64,000 nt of DNA, taken from assembly GCF_018402175.1 (NCBI RefSeq), contig NZ_JAGYJK010000017.1, positions 62,001 through 126,000 on the forward strand, given 5' to 3'. Made by a program: the position numbers and the translations under genes. Position 1 is the stretch's first letter. Every line of letters starts with the position of its first letter. Below, piece after piece: positions 53,107 through 62,081 of this stretch. The notes beneath the pieces were generated by a model that made no database searches, was not told the origin of the DNA, and was given only the letters and a program-made list of their open reading frames with translations. The stretch comes from Yoonia sp. (lineage in GTDB: Bacteria; Pseudomonadota; Alphaproteobacteria; Rhodobacterales; Rhodobacteraceae).

Positions 53107-55916
53107 CAATGGGCGGTGGCCCAGTTCGGCCCCTGCCCCGCATCCACGGACAGTTTGACGTCGAGTTTCACCGCCGGGTCGCTGGCGGTTTCCATCACCT
53201 GCCGCGCGATGCCGATCAGGTCGTCGGCGGCGGTTGCATCGACTTCGAACAAGAGTTCGTCATGGACCTGCAGCAGCATCTTGGCGGGCAGACCGGCGAT
53301 GGCCTGTGGCATCCGGATCATCGCACGGCGGATCACATCGGCGGCGGTGCCCTGGATCGGCGCGTTGATCGCGGCGCGTTTGGCAAAACCGGCCTGCGGG
53401 CCTTTGGTATTGATTTCGGGCGTGTTGATCCGGCGACCAAAGAGCGTTTGGACATAGCCATGATCGCGGGCAAAGGCGACGGTGTCATCCATATATTGCC
53501 GGATGCCCGGGAAACGTTCAAAATAGCGGTCGATGAACCCTTGGGCATCGCTGCGCGGAATCCGCAGGTTGCGCGCAAGGCCAAAGCCCGAAATCCCGTA
53601 GATCACCCCGAAATTGATCGCCTTGGCCTGACGGCGGATATCGGACGTCATCTGGTCCAGCGGCACGTCGAACATTTCCGACGCGGTCATCGCATGGATG
53701 TCGATCCCGTCAAGGAAGGCCTGTTTCAGCGCGTCGATCCCCGCGATATGCGCCAGGATGCGCAATTCGATCTGGCTGTAGTCAAGGCTGACGATCACAT
53801 TGCCGGGGGCGGCGACGAAAGCTTCGCGGATGCGCCGCCCTTCGTCCGACCGGACGGGGATGTTTTGCAGGTTCGGGTCGGTCGAGGCCAGCCGTCCGGT
53901 GATCGCGCCCGCAATGGAATAGGACGTATGCACGCGGCCCGTGTCGGGGTTGATGTGGTCTTGCAGCGCGTCGGTATAGGTTGATTTGAGTTTTGCCAAT
54001 TGCCGCCAGTCCAGAATCCGCCGTGGCAGGTCGTGGATCGTGGCGAGGTCTTCGAGAACATCCGCACCGGTGGAATAGGCACCGGTCTTGCCCTTGGCGG
54101 GCAGTTTGCCATCAGGCATCGCAAGGCCCAGTTCATCGAACAGGATTTCGCCCAGCTGTTTGGGCGAGCCGACATTGAACGGCCGGCCGGCCATTTTCTG
54201 GATCTCGTCTTCCAGCCCAGCCATCTTTTGCGCGAATGCGTTGGACATCCGCGACAGGGTATCGCGGTCAACCTTGATCCCATGCATTTCCATCTGTGCC
54301 AGCACCGGCACCAGCGGGCGTTCAAGGGTTTCATAGACCGTTGTCACGCGCGACTGGTGCAGCTGCGGTTTGAACATCTGCCACAGGCGCAGGGTGACAT
54401 CGGCATCTTCGGCGGCATATTTCACCGCATCGTCCACCGGCACACGGTCAAAGGTGATCGCAGATTTTCCCGACCCCAACAGCGGTTTGATCGGGATCGG
54501 GATATGCCCCAGATAGCGTTCGGACAAGGTGTCCATGCCGTGATTATGCAGCCCCGCATGCATCGCATAGGACATCAGCATCGTGTCGTCGATGGGCGCC
54601 ACCGCGATCCCCAGCAGCGCAAAGATCTTGGCGTCATATTTCATATTCTGCCCGATCTTGAGGATGCTTGCATCCTCCAGCACGGGTTTGAGCATGGCGA
54701 GGCATTGCGCCATATCCATCTGCCCCTCGGCCTTTGCGTCCGAGCCGAACAGATCATCCGCCCCCGCCTTATGCGCCAGCGGGATATAGCAGGCCTGCCC
54801 CGCCGCCACGCAAAGCGATATTCCGACCAGATCGGCGCGCATTTCATCAAGGCTGGTGGTTTCGGTATCGACGGCGACATGGCCGGCCTCGTAAATTCGG
54901 TCGATCCAGACCTGTAGCGCGGCGGCATCGCGCACGCATTCATAACTGTCGGCATCGAAAGGCACGACCTCAATCGGGGCAGCGTCCGTCGCGGGGGCAG
55001 GTGCTTCGATCACGGGGGCCGCGACACCCAGCTTGTCCGCGATCCGTTTGGAGACGGTGCGAAATTCCATCTGGGCCAGAAAGGCCAGCAAGGTGTCGGG
55101 ATCGGGCAGGCGGATTTCCAGATCGTCCAGCCCGAAATCCAGCACCATATCGCAATCAAGCTGCACCAGCCGTTTGGACAATTCGATCTGCGCGCGATGG
55201 TTGACCAGCGTTTCGCGGCGTTTGGGTTGCGTAATCTCGCCCGCGCGGTCAAGCAGGCTTTCCAGATCACCGAATTCATTGATCAGCAGGGCCGCGGTCT
55301 TGATCCCGATGCCCGGCGCGCCCGGCACGTTATCGACCGAATCGCCCGCCAGCGCCTGCACATCGACCACGCGGTCGGGAAAGACGCCGAATTTTTCGAA
55401 CACGCCATCGCGGTCGATGCGCTTGTTCTTCATCGGGTCGAGCATTTCGACACCGTCGCCGACCAGCTGCATCAGGTCCTTGTCGGAACTGACGATGGTG
55501 ACACGGCCCCCGCACGGCGCGCGCTGATGGGCAAGGGTGGCGATGATATCGTCGGCCTCGAAGCCTTCGACCTCTTCGCAGGCGATGTTGAAGGCGCGGG
55601 TCGCGTCGCGGGTCAGCGGGATTTGCGGGCGCAATTCCTCGGGCATGGCGTCGCGGTTGGCCTTGTACTGGTCATACATGTCGTTGCGAAAGGTGTGGCT
55701 GCCCTTGTCAAAGATCACCGCGACATGGGTCGCCGCATCCGCGCCGGAATTGTTTTCGACATAGCGTTGCAGCATGTTCACAAAACCGCTGACAGCCCCC
55801 ACAGGCAGGCCATCGGACTTGCGCGTGAGCGGCGGCAGCGCATGATAGGCGCGAAAGATGAAGGCCGATCCGTCGATCAGATGCAGGTGACAGCCTTTGC
55901 CGAATTGGGTTGTCAT
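53106..55916 (-). CDS. polA: DNA polymerase I
   Basis: A 936-residue Pol I with all three activities. The 5' nuclease domain (LHLIDGSAFIFRAYHALPPL, FDKGSHTFRNDMYDQYKANR) is followed by a 3'-5' exonuclease with intact acidic residues (HVAVDTETTSLDEM, KYAAEDADVT). The polymerase has motif A VSLDYSQIELRILAH, motif B RRQAKAINFGVIYGISGFGLA and motif C LLQVHDELLFEV. I chose ATG 55916 (MTTQFGKGCHLHLIDG); an upstream in-frame start at 55940 is less likely. It functions in Okazaki-fragment processing and repair. Monocistronic, convergent with hsp20. Confidence 0.97.
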   Translation of the reverse strand: MTTQFGKGCHLHLIDGSAFIFRAYHALPPLTRKSDGLPVGAVSGFVNMLQRYVENNSGADAATHVAVIFDKGSHTFRNDMYDQYKANRDAMPEELRPQIPLTRDATRAFNIACEEVEGFEADDIIATLAHQRAPCGGRVTIVSSDKDLMQLVGDGVEMLDPMKNKRIDRDGVFEKFGVFPDRVVDVQALAGDSVDNVPGAPGIGIKTAALLINEFGDLESLLDRAGEITQPKRRETLVNHRAQIELSKRLVQLDCDMVLDFGLDDLEIRLPDPDTLLAFLAQMEFRTVSKRIADKLGVAAPVIEAPAPATDAAPIEVVPFDADSYECVRDAAALQVWIDRIYEAGHVAVDTETTSLDEMRADLVGISLCVAAGQACYIPLAHKAGADDLFGSDAKAEGQMDMAQCLAMLKPVLEDASILKIGQNMKYDAKIFALLGIAVAPIDDTMLMSYAMHAGLHNHGMDTLSERYLGHIPIPIKPLLGSGKSAITFDRVPVDDAVKYAAEDADVTLRLWQMFKPQLHQSRVTTVYETLERPLVPVLAQMEMHGIKVDRDTLSRMSNAFAQKMAGLEDEIQKMAGRPFNVGSPKQLGEILFDELGLAMPDGKLPAKGKTGAYSTGADVLEDLATIHDLPRRILDWRQLAKLKSTYTDALQDHINPDTGRVHTSYSIAGAITGRLASTDPNLQNIPVRSDEGRRIREAFVAAPGNVIVSLDYSQIELRILAHIAGIDALKQAFLDGIDIHAMTASEMFDVPLDQMTSDIRRQAKAINFGVIYGISGFGLARNLRIPRSDAQGFIDRYFERFPGIRQYMDDTVAFARDHGYVQTLFGRRINTPEINTKGPQAGFAKRAAINAPIQGTAADVIRRAMIRMPQAIAGLPAKMLLQVHDELLFEVDATAADDLIGIARQVMETASDPAVKLDVKLSVDAGQGPNWATAH

Positions 55917-55956
55917 GACGTCCCTCCGTTCCGGCGACAATATGGCTTGGACAAGG

Positions 55957-56136
55957 TCAGACCTTGCCTTCGAAATCCTTGTGGATCAGCTTGGCGTCGC
56001 AATAGGGGCATTCGACCCAACCGCGCTGGTCGGGGATCTGCAGCCAGACGCGCGGATGGCCCAGCCCGGCTTCACCACCGTCGCAGGCGACGCGCCAGTC
56101 GTTCACAATGCGGGTTTCCGGTGCGGGTGTGGTCAT
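55957..56136 (-). CDS. zf-CHCC zinc-finger domain protein
   Basis: A 59-residue protein: [51 protein letters not shown]. The Cys/His pattern C-(x8)-H-(x14)-C-x2-C is the zf-CHCC family, related to the mitochondrial complex I subunit NDUFS6. In alphaproteobacteria these tiny proteins may associate with respiratory complex I, which is inference here. It lies 40 bp upstream of polA on the same strand and is divergent from the ABC ATPase gene. It is short enough to be missed by simple length cut-offs. Confidence 0.85.
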   Translation of the reverse strand: MTTPAPETRIVNDWRVACDGGEAGLGHPRVWLQIPDQRGWVECPYCDAKLIHKDFEGKV

Positions 56137-56222
56137 TGATCTGGCCTGTCTGATTGCCGCGGGGCGCTGCCCGCCTTATGTGTCACTCTATACCGCAGCT
56201 GCGGCACAGGGGAAAGACCAGC

Positions 56223-57147
56223 ATGACCGACAATGCCATCGAAATCACCGGCCTGCACAAGACCTATGCCGCCACCAGCCGCGCGCCCGCGCATGAGGCG
56301 TTGAAAGGCATCGACCTGAATATCCCGCGCGGGATGGTCTTTGGCCTGTCTGGGGCCGAACGGGGCGGGCAAATCGACGCTGATCAACATTCTGGCGGGG
56401 CTGGTGGTGAAATCGGCCGGATCAGTGAAAATCTGGGGCTTTGATCAGGACAAGAACCCGCGCCAGTCGCGCGCGGCCATCGGGATCATGCCGCAGGAAC
56501 CGAATCTTGATCCGTTTTTCACGCCCGCAGGATCGCTCGACGTGCAGGCCGGGCTTTACGGCGTGCCGAAATCGCAGCGACGGACGGCGGAAATCCTTGA
56601 CCTGATCGGGCTGACCGACAAGGCCAATGCCTATGCACGGTCCTTGTCGGGGGGGATGCGGCGCAGGCTCTTGCTGGGCAAGGCGCTGGTGCATTCACCG
56701 CAGATCCTTGTGCTGGATGAACCGACCGCAGGCGTCGATATCGCGCTGCGCAACATGCTGTGGGACAATGTGCGCAAGCTGAACCAGCAAGGCATGACGA
56801 TCATCCTGACCACGCATTACCTGCAAGAAGCGCAGGAAATGTGCGACGAGATTGCCATCATTAACCATGGGGCCGTGGTGATCCGCGACAGTACCGCCAA
56901 CCTTCTGGGGCGGCTTGACAGCAAGACGCTGGTCATCACGCCTGCCAGCGCCGCCACCCTGCCCGCCCTGCCCGCAGGGATCACCGGACAGGCGCATGAC
57001 GACGGACGGCTGAGCTTCACCTATAATGCGGGCGCGACACCTGCCGATGCGATCCTGTCGCTGGTGCGCGAGGCGGGCATCACCATCAAGGACGTGCAAA
57101 GCCGCGAGGCCGATCTGGAAGACGTGTTCCTGTCACTGACCTCCTGA
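56223..57147 (+). pseudogene. ABC transporter ATP-binding protein (ABC-2/CcmA type), single-base frameshift in the Walker A region
   Basis: An ABC-2-type ATPase of about 307 residues. The first part from ATG 56223 reads IEITGLHKTYAATSRAPAHEALKGIDLNIPRGMVFGL. An extra T at 56349 shifts the frame, and LGPNGAGKSTLINILAGL (Walker A) continues in the next. Then come the signature LSGGMRRRLLLGKAL, Walker B ILVLDEPTAGVDI, the switch His in ILTTHYLQEA and a C-terminal domain typical of drug or polysaccharide exporters. No permease gene follows (a convergent HIT gene does), so the partner lies elsewhere. An indel error is likely because every motif is intact once repaired. Confidence 0.87.
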
Positions 57148-57200
57148 CATCTTCCGAGCCCAAATATCCCTGCCAGAGGCCAGCCCGTCGCAGACGGGCT
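57146..57200 (+). repeat. Type-A repeat plus hairpin between convergent genes
   Basis: The repeat (core GAGCCCAAATATCCC, TGCCAGAGGC variant as at 18573) begins directly at the stop codon of the ABC ATPase gene. It is followed by hairpin AGCCCGTCGCAGACGGGCT (57182-57200), which ends 1 bp before the 3' end of the convergent HIT gene and may act as a terminator. Confidence 0.8.
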
Positions 57201-57201
57201 G

Positions 57202-57564
57202 TCAGCCTTGCAGCATCCGCCCCAATTGCCGCCCGCCGATGATATGCAGATGATAATGCGGCACGTCCTGCACGCCGTGGCTGCGGGTATTGGCGATGGC
57301 GCGGAACCCTTGGGCCACATCGGTCAGGCGGCAAACCTCGGCCACGGCCTGCATGAAACCGGCCTGTTCGGCCGGTGACGCATCGCGCGCGAAATGGTCA
57401 AGGCTGACATAGGCCCCCTTTGGGATCACCAGCACATGCACCGGGGCCTGCGGGTTGATATCGTTGAACGCCAGCGCATGGTCGTTCTCATAAACCGTCT
57501 GGTTGGGGATGTCCCCGCGCAGGATTTTCGCAAAGATATTCTGGTCGTCATAGTCAAAAGTCAT
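57202..57564 (-). CDS. HIT-family (HinT-like) purine nucleotide phosphoramidase
   Basis: A 120-residue histidine-triad protein. It starts NIFAKILRGDIPNQTVYENDHALAFNDINPQAPVHVLVIPK and ends with the catalytic triad DVPHYHLHIIGGRQLG (HxHxH). HinT enzymes hydrolyse AMP-lysine or AMP-amidate conjugates. It is 9 bp upstream of the convergent-strand glycosyltransferase stop in sequence order, and both are on the minus strand, so they could be co-transcribed. Confidence 0.93.
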   Translation of the reverse strand: MTFDYDDQNIFAKILRGDIPNQTVYENDHALAFNDINPQAPVHVLVIPKGAYVSLDHFARDASPAEQAGFMQAVAEVCRLTDVAQGFRAIANTRSHGVQDVPHYHLHIIGGRQLGRMLQG

Positions 57565-57573
57565 CGGTCTTCC

Positions 57574-59152
57574 TTAATCAACAAACAGATGCGGCGTCTG
57601 CGCCAATGCCAGCGCTGTGGTGTCGTCCACCCCCAGAAACGCCGCAAGCGCCGCCGCATTTTCGGCATCAGTGGCGGTTTCACGCAGGCGGGCGGCATTC
57701 TTGAAACGGGCATCGCGGATCGCGTCGCGTTCATGAATCATGTCACGCCGGATCGTGGGCAGCAAGCGCGCGAAGGTGGCGGGCGATGTTTGCGGCCCGG
57801 CCAGCCCGACGCGGATCGCATGACCGATCAGGTAATCGTCGCCCAGATCGCAATCGATTTCCAGTATCCGCACATCGGCGCGGTCGGCATGGAAATCCGC
57901 GATCAGGTCAAGGTTGGATGTGTCCAGACAGATCACCGCCCGATCCGTCCCTGCATGATCGCACAGCATCCGGACGAAAGCACGGTGGTGGCGGCCACGT
58001 TTGGCCAGCGACCTTTCGATCCCGCCCATATCGGGCAATGGCGTGTCATCTTCGTTGAACAGGTAATCAAAGGCCGGAATATCAGTGCTTTGGCGGATCG
58101 CCGCCGTCAGCCGCTTGGCGATATGCCATTTCTTGCACAGGATGATCAGCAGGCTGCGCCCCGCCCCGATTGACGTCTCTGCCTCCCAGAACCGCGGGGC
58201 AAACCGCCGGCCGCTGCGCCCGCGCGCGGTCAGAAAGCTGAACAGGGTCCGGCCTTCGTTGGAAATGGTAAAATCCGTCCGGCCCGAGGCATATAACGCA
58301 CCCAGCATCTGTTTGAGGCGATGCGCCTCGGCGCTGATCTTGCGCGCGAACAAGGCATCCTGCCCCAGCAAAAGATCGGCATGGTCGTTATAGAACGACA
58401 CCGGCATCCCGTAATCGCTGAACATCAGGAATGTCAGCGTGCGGCTCTCGATCTCGCGGCCGGGGACCAGATGGCGGACAAGGGTCTGGAAGAAAGTCTC
58501 GTCGGGAATCCAGGTCGTGCGGAAAAACCGGATCACATCCGGGCGCTGGCGGGAGAAGGCCAGCACCGCAGCGACGCTGCGGCGGCGCAGGCACCACCAT
58601 TGGCTGCCGATCATGACCTTTATCCCCGCTGGCAAGGCACGGGTAATATTGAACCGCTTTTGCACGGCAAAGGCCGCATAAAACCGGCGCTTCTGGCTGC
58701 GTTCGTTGAAATAATGGCGATAGATCAGCCGTTCTTCGCGGAACCCTGTCTTGATCCAGTCGGTATCGAAGAAATCAAAACTTTCGATGAAATCCTTGTC
58801 ATGCGCATCCAGAAACCGATGCGCATAATCTGCCGATTTGATCGGCATGCAATCGCCCGACAGCATGTAGAAATGGGTCGCCTGCGCAAAGGCGTCAAAC
58901 GCGGCCTGCAGCGTGCGCAGCGGTGGCCTCTACCAGGCTCCATTCACCCCAGCCGCATCTGACGCGGCGGGTCACAAAGGTCACGTTAAGGTTGTCTGCC
59001 AGCGCGCCGGTGATCTTGCGGTAATCGGCAGGGGCGGCAGAGGCATCGAAATGGATCGCCACATAATCGCCAGCGGCGGTCAGCCGCGCCACCTGATCCA
59101 GAATGGCATCGGGGTCTTTGTGGCAAAGCAAGATAAAGGCGATATGTGCCAT
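57574..59152 (-). pseudogene. Core-2/I-branching-like glycosyltransferase (beta-1,6-N-acetylglucosaminyltransferase family), frameshifted
   Basis: A protein of about 525 residues if repaired. The N-terminus MAHIAFILLCHKDPDAILDQVARLTAAGDYVAIHFDASA...VRCGWGEWSLVEAT is typical of GT14-like branch enzymes. An extra base at 58921 ends that frame; the continuation LRTLQAAFDAFAQATHFYMLSGDCMPIKSADY is in the next frame and carries SGDCMP and GSQWWCL, both family hallmarks. The C-terminal 230 residues form an additional domain I do not recognise (TDFTISNEGRTLFSFLTARGRSGRRF, LLIILCKKWHIAKRL). It is divergent from a sulfotransferase gene, suggesting synthesis of a sulfated surface glycan. Confidence 0.8.
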
Positions 59153-59231
59153 GATGTTCGTTCGTTCCGCGACGGGCTTTGGCGCGTTTTAGCGCAAAGA
59201 CACATTGAAGTGACAGGGTTTCTTTGCCTTT

Positions 59232-60095
59232 ATGTCGTCGGGTGGGCGCAGCTTGGCACAAAGGAGCATCGCATTGGCCAATTTTCCCGGAACCTGGATG
59301 ACGCCCAGCGAAAGCATGGTCTACCGCGTGGTGCCGAAATGCGCCTGTTCGACCATCGGGCAGATCATGTATTATTCCGATCACGGCAGGTTCTTCGACG
59401 GCGACATCCATGACGCGAAGACCGGCCTGCACAAATGGGCGCTGGAAAACAGCCAGCAACCGATCCGCGACAATGTGCGGGCGCATAAAAGCTTTGCCTT
59501 CACCTGCGTGCGCAACCCCTATACCCGCATCCTGTCGTCCTTCTTCGACAAGATCTGCGGCGTGCAGCGCAGCGGGAATTATTACCGTGGCAATCTGGTC
59601 CCGCAGCTGATCCAGAAATACGGGATCGACGTGGGCAATCCGGCGGATGGATTTGCCTTTGACCAGATCAAAAGCTTCCGGCGATTCTTGCTGTTTGCAC
59701 GCGACACGATCCGCTGGCGCAAACCGATGGAACCCGACATCCACTGGTCCGCCATGTCAGGCCATATCGGGACATTCATCGCGAATGGCGGGCGTTATGA
59801 CCACATTTTCTGGACCGAAAAATTTGACGACGGCATGCAGGTCGTGCTGGACCGGACCGACCGGCCCCATGCGATCGATCTGGCCACGATCCCGCGCTTC
59901 AACGAAAGCGAAGGCCACGGCCCCAAGCGGCTGCATCCGGTCGAGGATTATTTTGACGATCTGTCGATGCATCTGGTCTATGAAATCTACAAACGCGATT
60001 TCCGGCTGTTCAGATACGATTTTGAAAATCCGGCCAACAAGATGCCTGTGGGCGAAATCGACCTGGACGAAGTGCATGCCAAGCTGGGGCAGTAA
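59232..60095 (+). CDS. Sulfotransferase family 2-like protein
   Basis: A 287-residue PAPS-dependent carbohydrate sulfotransferase-like protein. The 5'-phosphosulfate loop is YRVVPKCACSTIGQIMYY and the 3'-phosphate site is FAFTCVRNPYTRILSSFFDKI, both family landmarks. The C-terminal Y-x-x-DFxLFRYDF is also typical. The start at 59232 is the first ATG; a Shine-Dalgarno is not evident and ATG 59298 is possible. It is divergent from the glycosyltransferase across 79 bp, so both may act on the same polysaccharide or glycolipid. A composite repeat follows its stop. Confidence 0.82.
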   Translation: MSSGGRSLAQRSIALANFPGTWMTPSESMVYRVVPKCACSTIGQIMYYSDHGRFFDGDIHDAKTGLHKWALENSQQPIRDNVRAHKSFAFTCVRNPYTRILSSFFDKICGVQRSGNYYRGNLVPQLIQKYGIDVGNPADGFAFDQIKSFRRFLLFARDTIRWRKPMEPDIHWSAMSGHIGTFIANGGRYDHIFWTEKFDDGMQVVLDRTDRPHAIDLATIPRFNESEGHGPKRLHPVEDYFDDLSMHLVYEIYKRDFRLFRYDFENPANKMPVGEIDLDEVHAKLGQ

Positions 60096-60160
60096 GGGGG
60101 CTGTCTGCCCCCTCGGCGCTGACGCGCCTCACCCCCGAGGATATTTTTGCTCGGAAGATG
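60096..60160 (+). repeat. Composite repeat after the sulfotransferase gene
   Basis: Starts at the stop codon: hairpin GGGGGCTGTCTGCCCCC (60096-60112), a GGCGCTGACGCGCC hairpin, then CCCCCGAGGATATTTTTGCT and CGGAAGATG. Third copy of the hairpin-plus-type-A composite. Confidence 0.75.
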
Positions 60161-60397
60161 CGGCTTAATACGATTTTAAGGTTAATCAGCCATCCTGCCT
60201 TTGCGGTACAGGCAGGGATGCCGATGACCGCCGACGAAGATGCCGCCACCTTTTGCGCAGCGCCGGGCGACTGACGCATCGGGTGGCGGTTATTCCGCCA
60301 TCTTCCGAGCCCAAATATCCCCGCCGGAGGCATAAAAGTTTTTCTCGACATCGCTTGATGCTGGGTTATCTGCCAAGGATCGGGTGATGCAGGGAAA
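60161..60397. other. Intergenic stretch with a type-A repeat
   Basis: No supported gene. A full type-A repeat lies at 60299-60332, followed by TAAAAGTTTTTCTC. An AT-rich run (60163-60190, TTAATACGATTTTAAGGTTA) could carry a promoter. Confidence 0.45.
60299..60344 (+). repeat. Dispersed type-A repeat
   Basis: Perfect copy of the core GAGCCCAAATATCCC and GCCGGAGGC with the extended right end ATAAAAGTTTTTCTC, about 54 bp before the next gene. Confidence 0.85.
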
Positions 60398-61123
60398 ATG
60401 ATGATGTCGGTTGTTCTGGTGCTGGGCAGTGGCCCGAATGTTGTCGAAACCCGTGACTGGCCGCGCCATCCATTCGACCGCATCGTGGCGATCAACAACG
60501 CCTGGGCAGTGCGTCCCGATTGGGATGATCTGATCCATCCTGATGATTTTCCGGCAGCGCGCATGCCGCGCGCGCTGGCCCCAGAGCAGCGGATTATCAG
60601 AGCCGCCGATTATGTCCCCTTGCAGAACGAATTTGGCGGCTTTGTCTATGCAGGCGGGACGATGGCCTTTACCGCAGGCTATTGGGCGCTGGCGGCGCTC
60701 AGGCCGCGCGTGATTGCGATGATGGGCTGCGATATGGTCTATCCCGCGCAAAGCCAGACGCATTTCTATGGCACCGGCACGGCTGACCCGTTGCGCGCCG
60801 ATGTCACTTTGCGCTCGCTCGAAGCGAAATCGGCGCGGTTCATGCTGGTGGCTGCCGCGCGCGGCTGTGCTGTCGTGAACCTGTCGCAGGATGCAAGCCG
60901 GCTGGTCTTTCCGCGCTGCACACCACAGGCGACAGCCATTGCGCAGCCGCTGCCTTATGACCTCGCCGGGGCAGAGGCCGCATTGGCCGAAGAGGCCCGG
61001 CTTGGATATTGCGTCCCATCCGGCAAATACTGGAAAGAGGAAGGGCGCTTTGACCCTGCCGCGATCGACGCGCTGGACCGGCGCTGGCTCAAAGCAGCTG
61101 GTGTTTTGCAAACAGCGTCCTGA
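60398..61123 (+). CDS. Uncharacterised Rossmann-like protein, possibly glycosyltransferase or DUF115-like
   Basis: A protein of about 241 residues. It opens with a nucleotide-binding-like VVLVLGSGPNVVETRDWPRHPFDRIVAINNAWAVRPDWDDLIHPDD and later has FVYAGGTMAFTAGYWALAALRPRVIAMMGCDMVYPAQSQTHFYGTG. The layout (GxGP at the start, then a middle AGGTMAF...GCDMxY block) recalls sialyltransferase-like GT42 and DUF115 proteins, but I cannot assign a family firmly. Its position near the glycosyltransferase and sulfotransferase fits glycan metabolism. The start may be 60398 or 60404. The last 35 bp overlap the convergent adenosine kinase gene. Confidence 0.7.
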   Translation: MMMSVVLVLGSGPNVVETRDWPRHPFDRIVAINNAWAVRPDWDDLIHPDDFPAARMPRALAPEQRIIRAADYVPLQNEFGGFVYAGGTMAFTAGYWALAALRPRVIAMMGCDMVYPAQSQTHFYGTGTADPLRADVTLRSLEAKSARFMLVAAARGCAVVNLSQDASRLVFPRCTPQATAIAQPLPYDLAGAEAALAEEARLGYCVPSGKYWKEEGRFDPAAIDALDRRWLKAAGVLQTAS

Positions 61124-62081
61124 GATCGGTTTCCGGCCGCGCGCCGATATGGCTGATCACCTCGGACGCCGCCAGATTGCCCATCTTGCCGCAGCTTTCC
61201 AGATCATAGCCTTCGGTCAGCCCCCACAGAAACCCTGCCGCGAACAGATCGCCCGCACCTGTCGCATCGACAATATCGGTCGGCACGGCGGGGACGTGCC
61301 AGCGCGCGCCATTTGACAGGATATGCACGCCATTGCCGCTGTCGGTGCAGGCCACCATATCCACATCCGCTGCCGCACGGGCCAGCGCCGCCTCGAAATC
61401 CGTCGTCTGATACATCGCCAGCATTTCCGCGCGGTTGCAGAACAAAAGATCCACATGGTCGCGGATCATCGCGGCAAAGGCGTCGCGGTGCCGTGCGATG
61501 CAGAACGGATCGGACAGGGTGATCGACACGCGCCCGCCCGCCCCTTTGCAGGCGGCGATCGCCTTGGCAAAGGCGGCGTGGCTGTCGGGGCCGTCGAAAC
61601 GGTACCCTTCCAGATAGATCCAGTCGGCATCGGCCATCTGCGCGTCATCAATATCGTCGGGCGACAGGAATTCGGTGACGCCAAGATAGGTGTTCATCGA
61701 CCGCTCGCCATCCGGCGTGACGATGACGATGCAGCGCCCGGTTTCGGCGGTCTCGGTCCGGGGCGCCATGCGGGTGGCGTAATCGGCGCCTTGCGCGCGC
61801 AGGTCATGCGCAAAGATCGCGCCCAGCTGGTCATCCTTGACCTTGCCCACATAGGCGGTCCGTCCGCCCAGCTGCGCGATACCGGCAATGGTATTGGCAG
61901 CCGATCCGCCGCTGATTTCCTTGGCCGGGCCGATCCGGTCATACAGGTCGACTGCACGGTCCATGTCGATCAGCTGCATGATGCCTTTTTGCACGCCAGC
62001 GGTATCCAGAAATCCGTCGTCGGCCCGCGCCAGCACATCGACCATGGCATTGCCGATGCCGACAACCTGATACTTTTTCAT
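61089..62081 (-). CDS. Adenosine kinase (PfkB family)
   Basis: A 330-residue ribokinase-fold sugar kinase. Visible are VVGIGNAMVDVLARADD, GGSAANTIAGIAQLGGRTAYVGKV (PfkB signature 1), LEGYRFDG, and signature 2 IVDATGAGDLFAAGFLWGL with the catalytic Asp. The alphaproteobacterial PfkB proteins of this length are usually annotated adenosine kinase, but other nucleoside or sugar substrates are possible. Its ATG overlaps the nth stop (ATGA), so nth and this gene are translationally coupled. Confidence 0.88.
   Translation of the reverse strand: MKKYQVVGIGNAMVDVLARADDGFLDTAGVQKGIMQLIDMDRAVDLYDRIGPAKEISGGSAANTIAGIAQLGGRTAYVGKVKDDQLGAIFAHDLRAQGADYATRMAPRTETAETGRCIVIVTPDGERSMNTYLGVTEFLSPDDIDDAQMADADWIYLEGYRFDGPDSHAAFAKAIAACKGAGGRVSITLSDPFCIARHRDAFAAMIRDHVDLLFCNRAEMLAMYQTTDFEAALARAAADVDMVACTDSGNGVHILSNGARWHVPAVPTDIVDATGAGDLFAAGFLWGLTEGYDLESCGKMGNLAASEVISHIGARPETDLRTLFAKHQLL

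Noticed and set aside
8645..58921. Programmed frameshifting as explanation for the broken genes
   Set aside because: The sites share no slippery motif or downstream structure, and functionally unrelated genes are affected; small indels explain them better.
2795..60344. CRISPR array
   Set aside because: The repeats are single and dispersed over tens of kilobases with no regular spacers and no cas genes.
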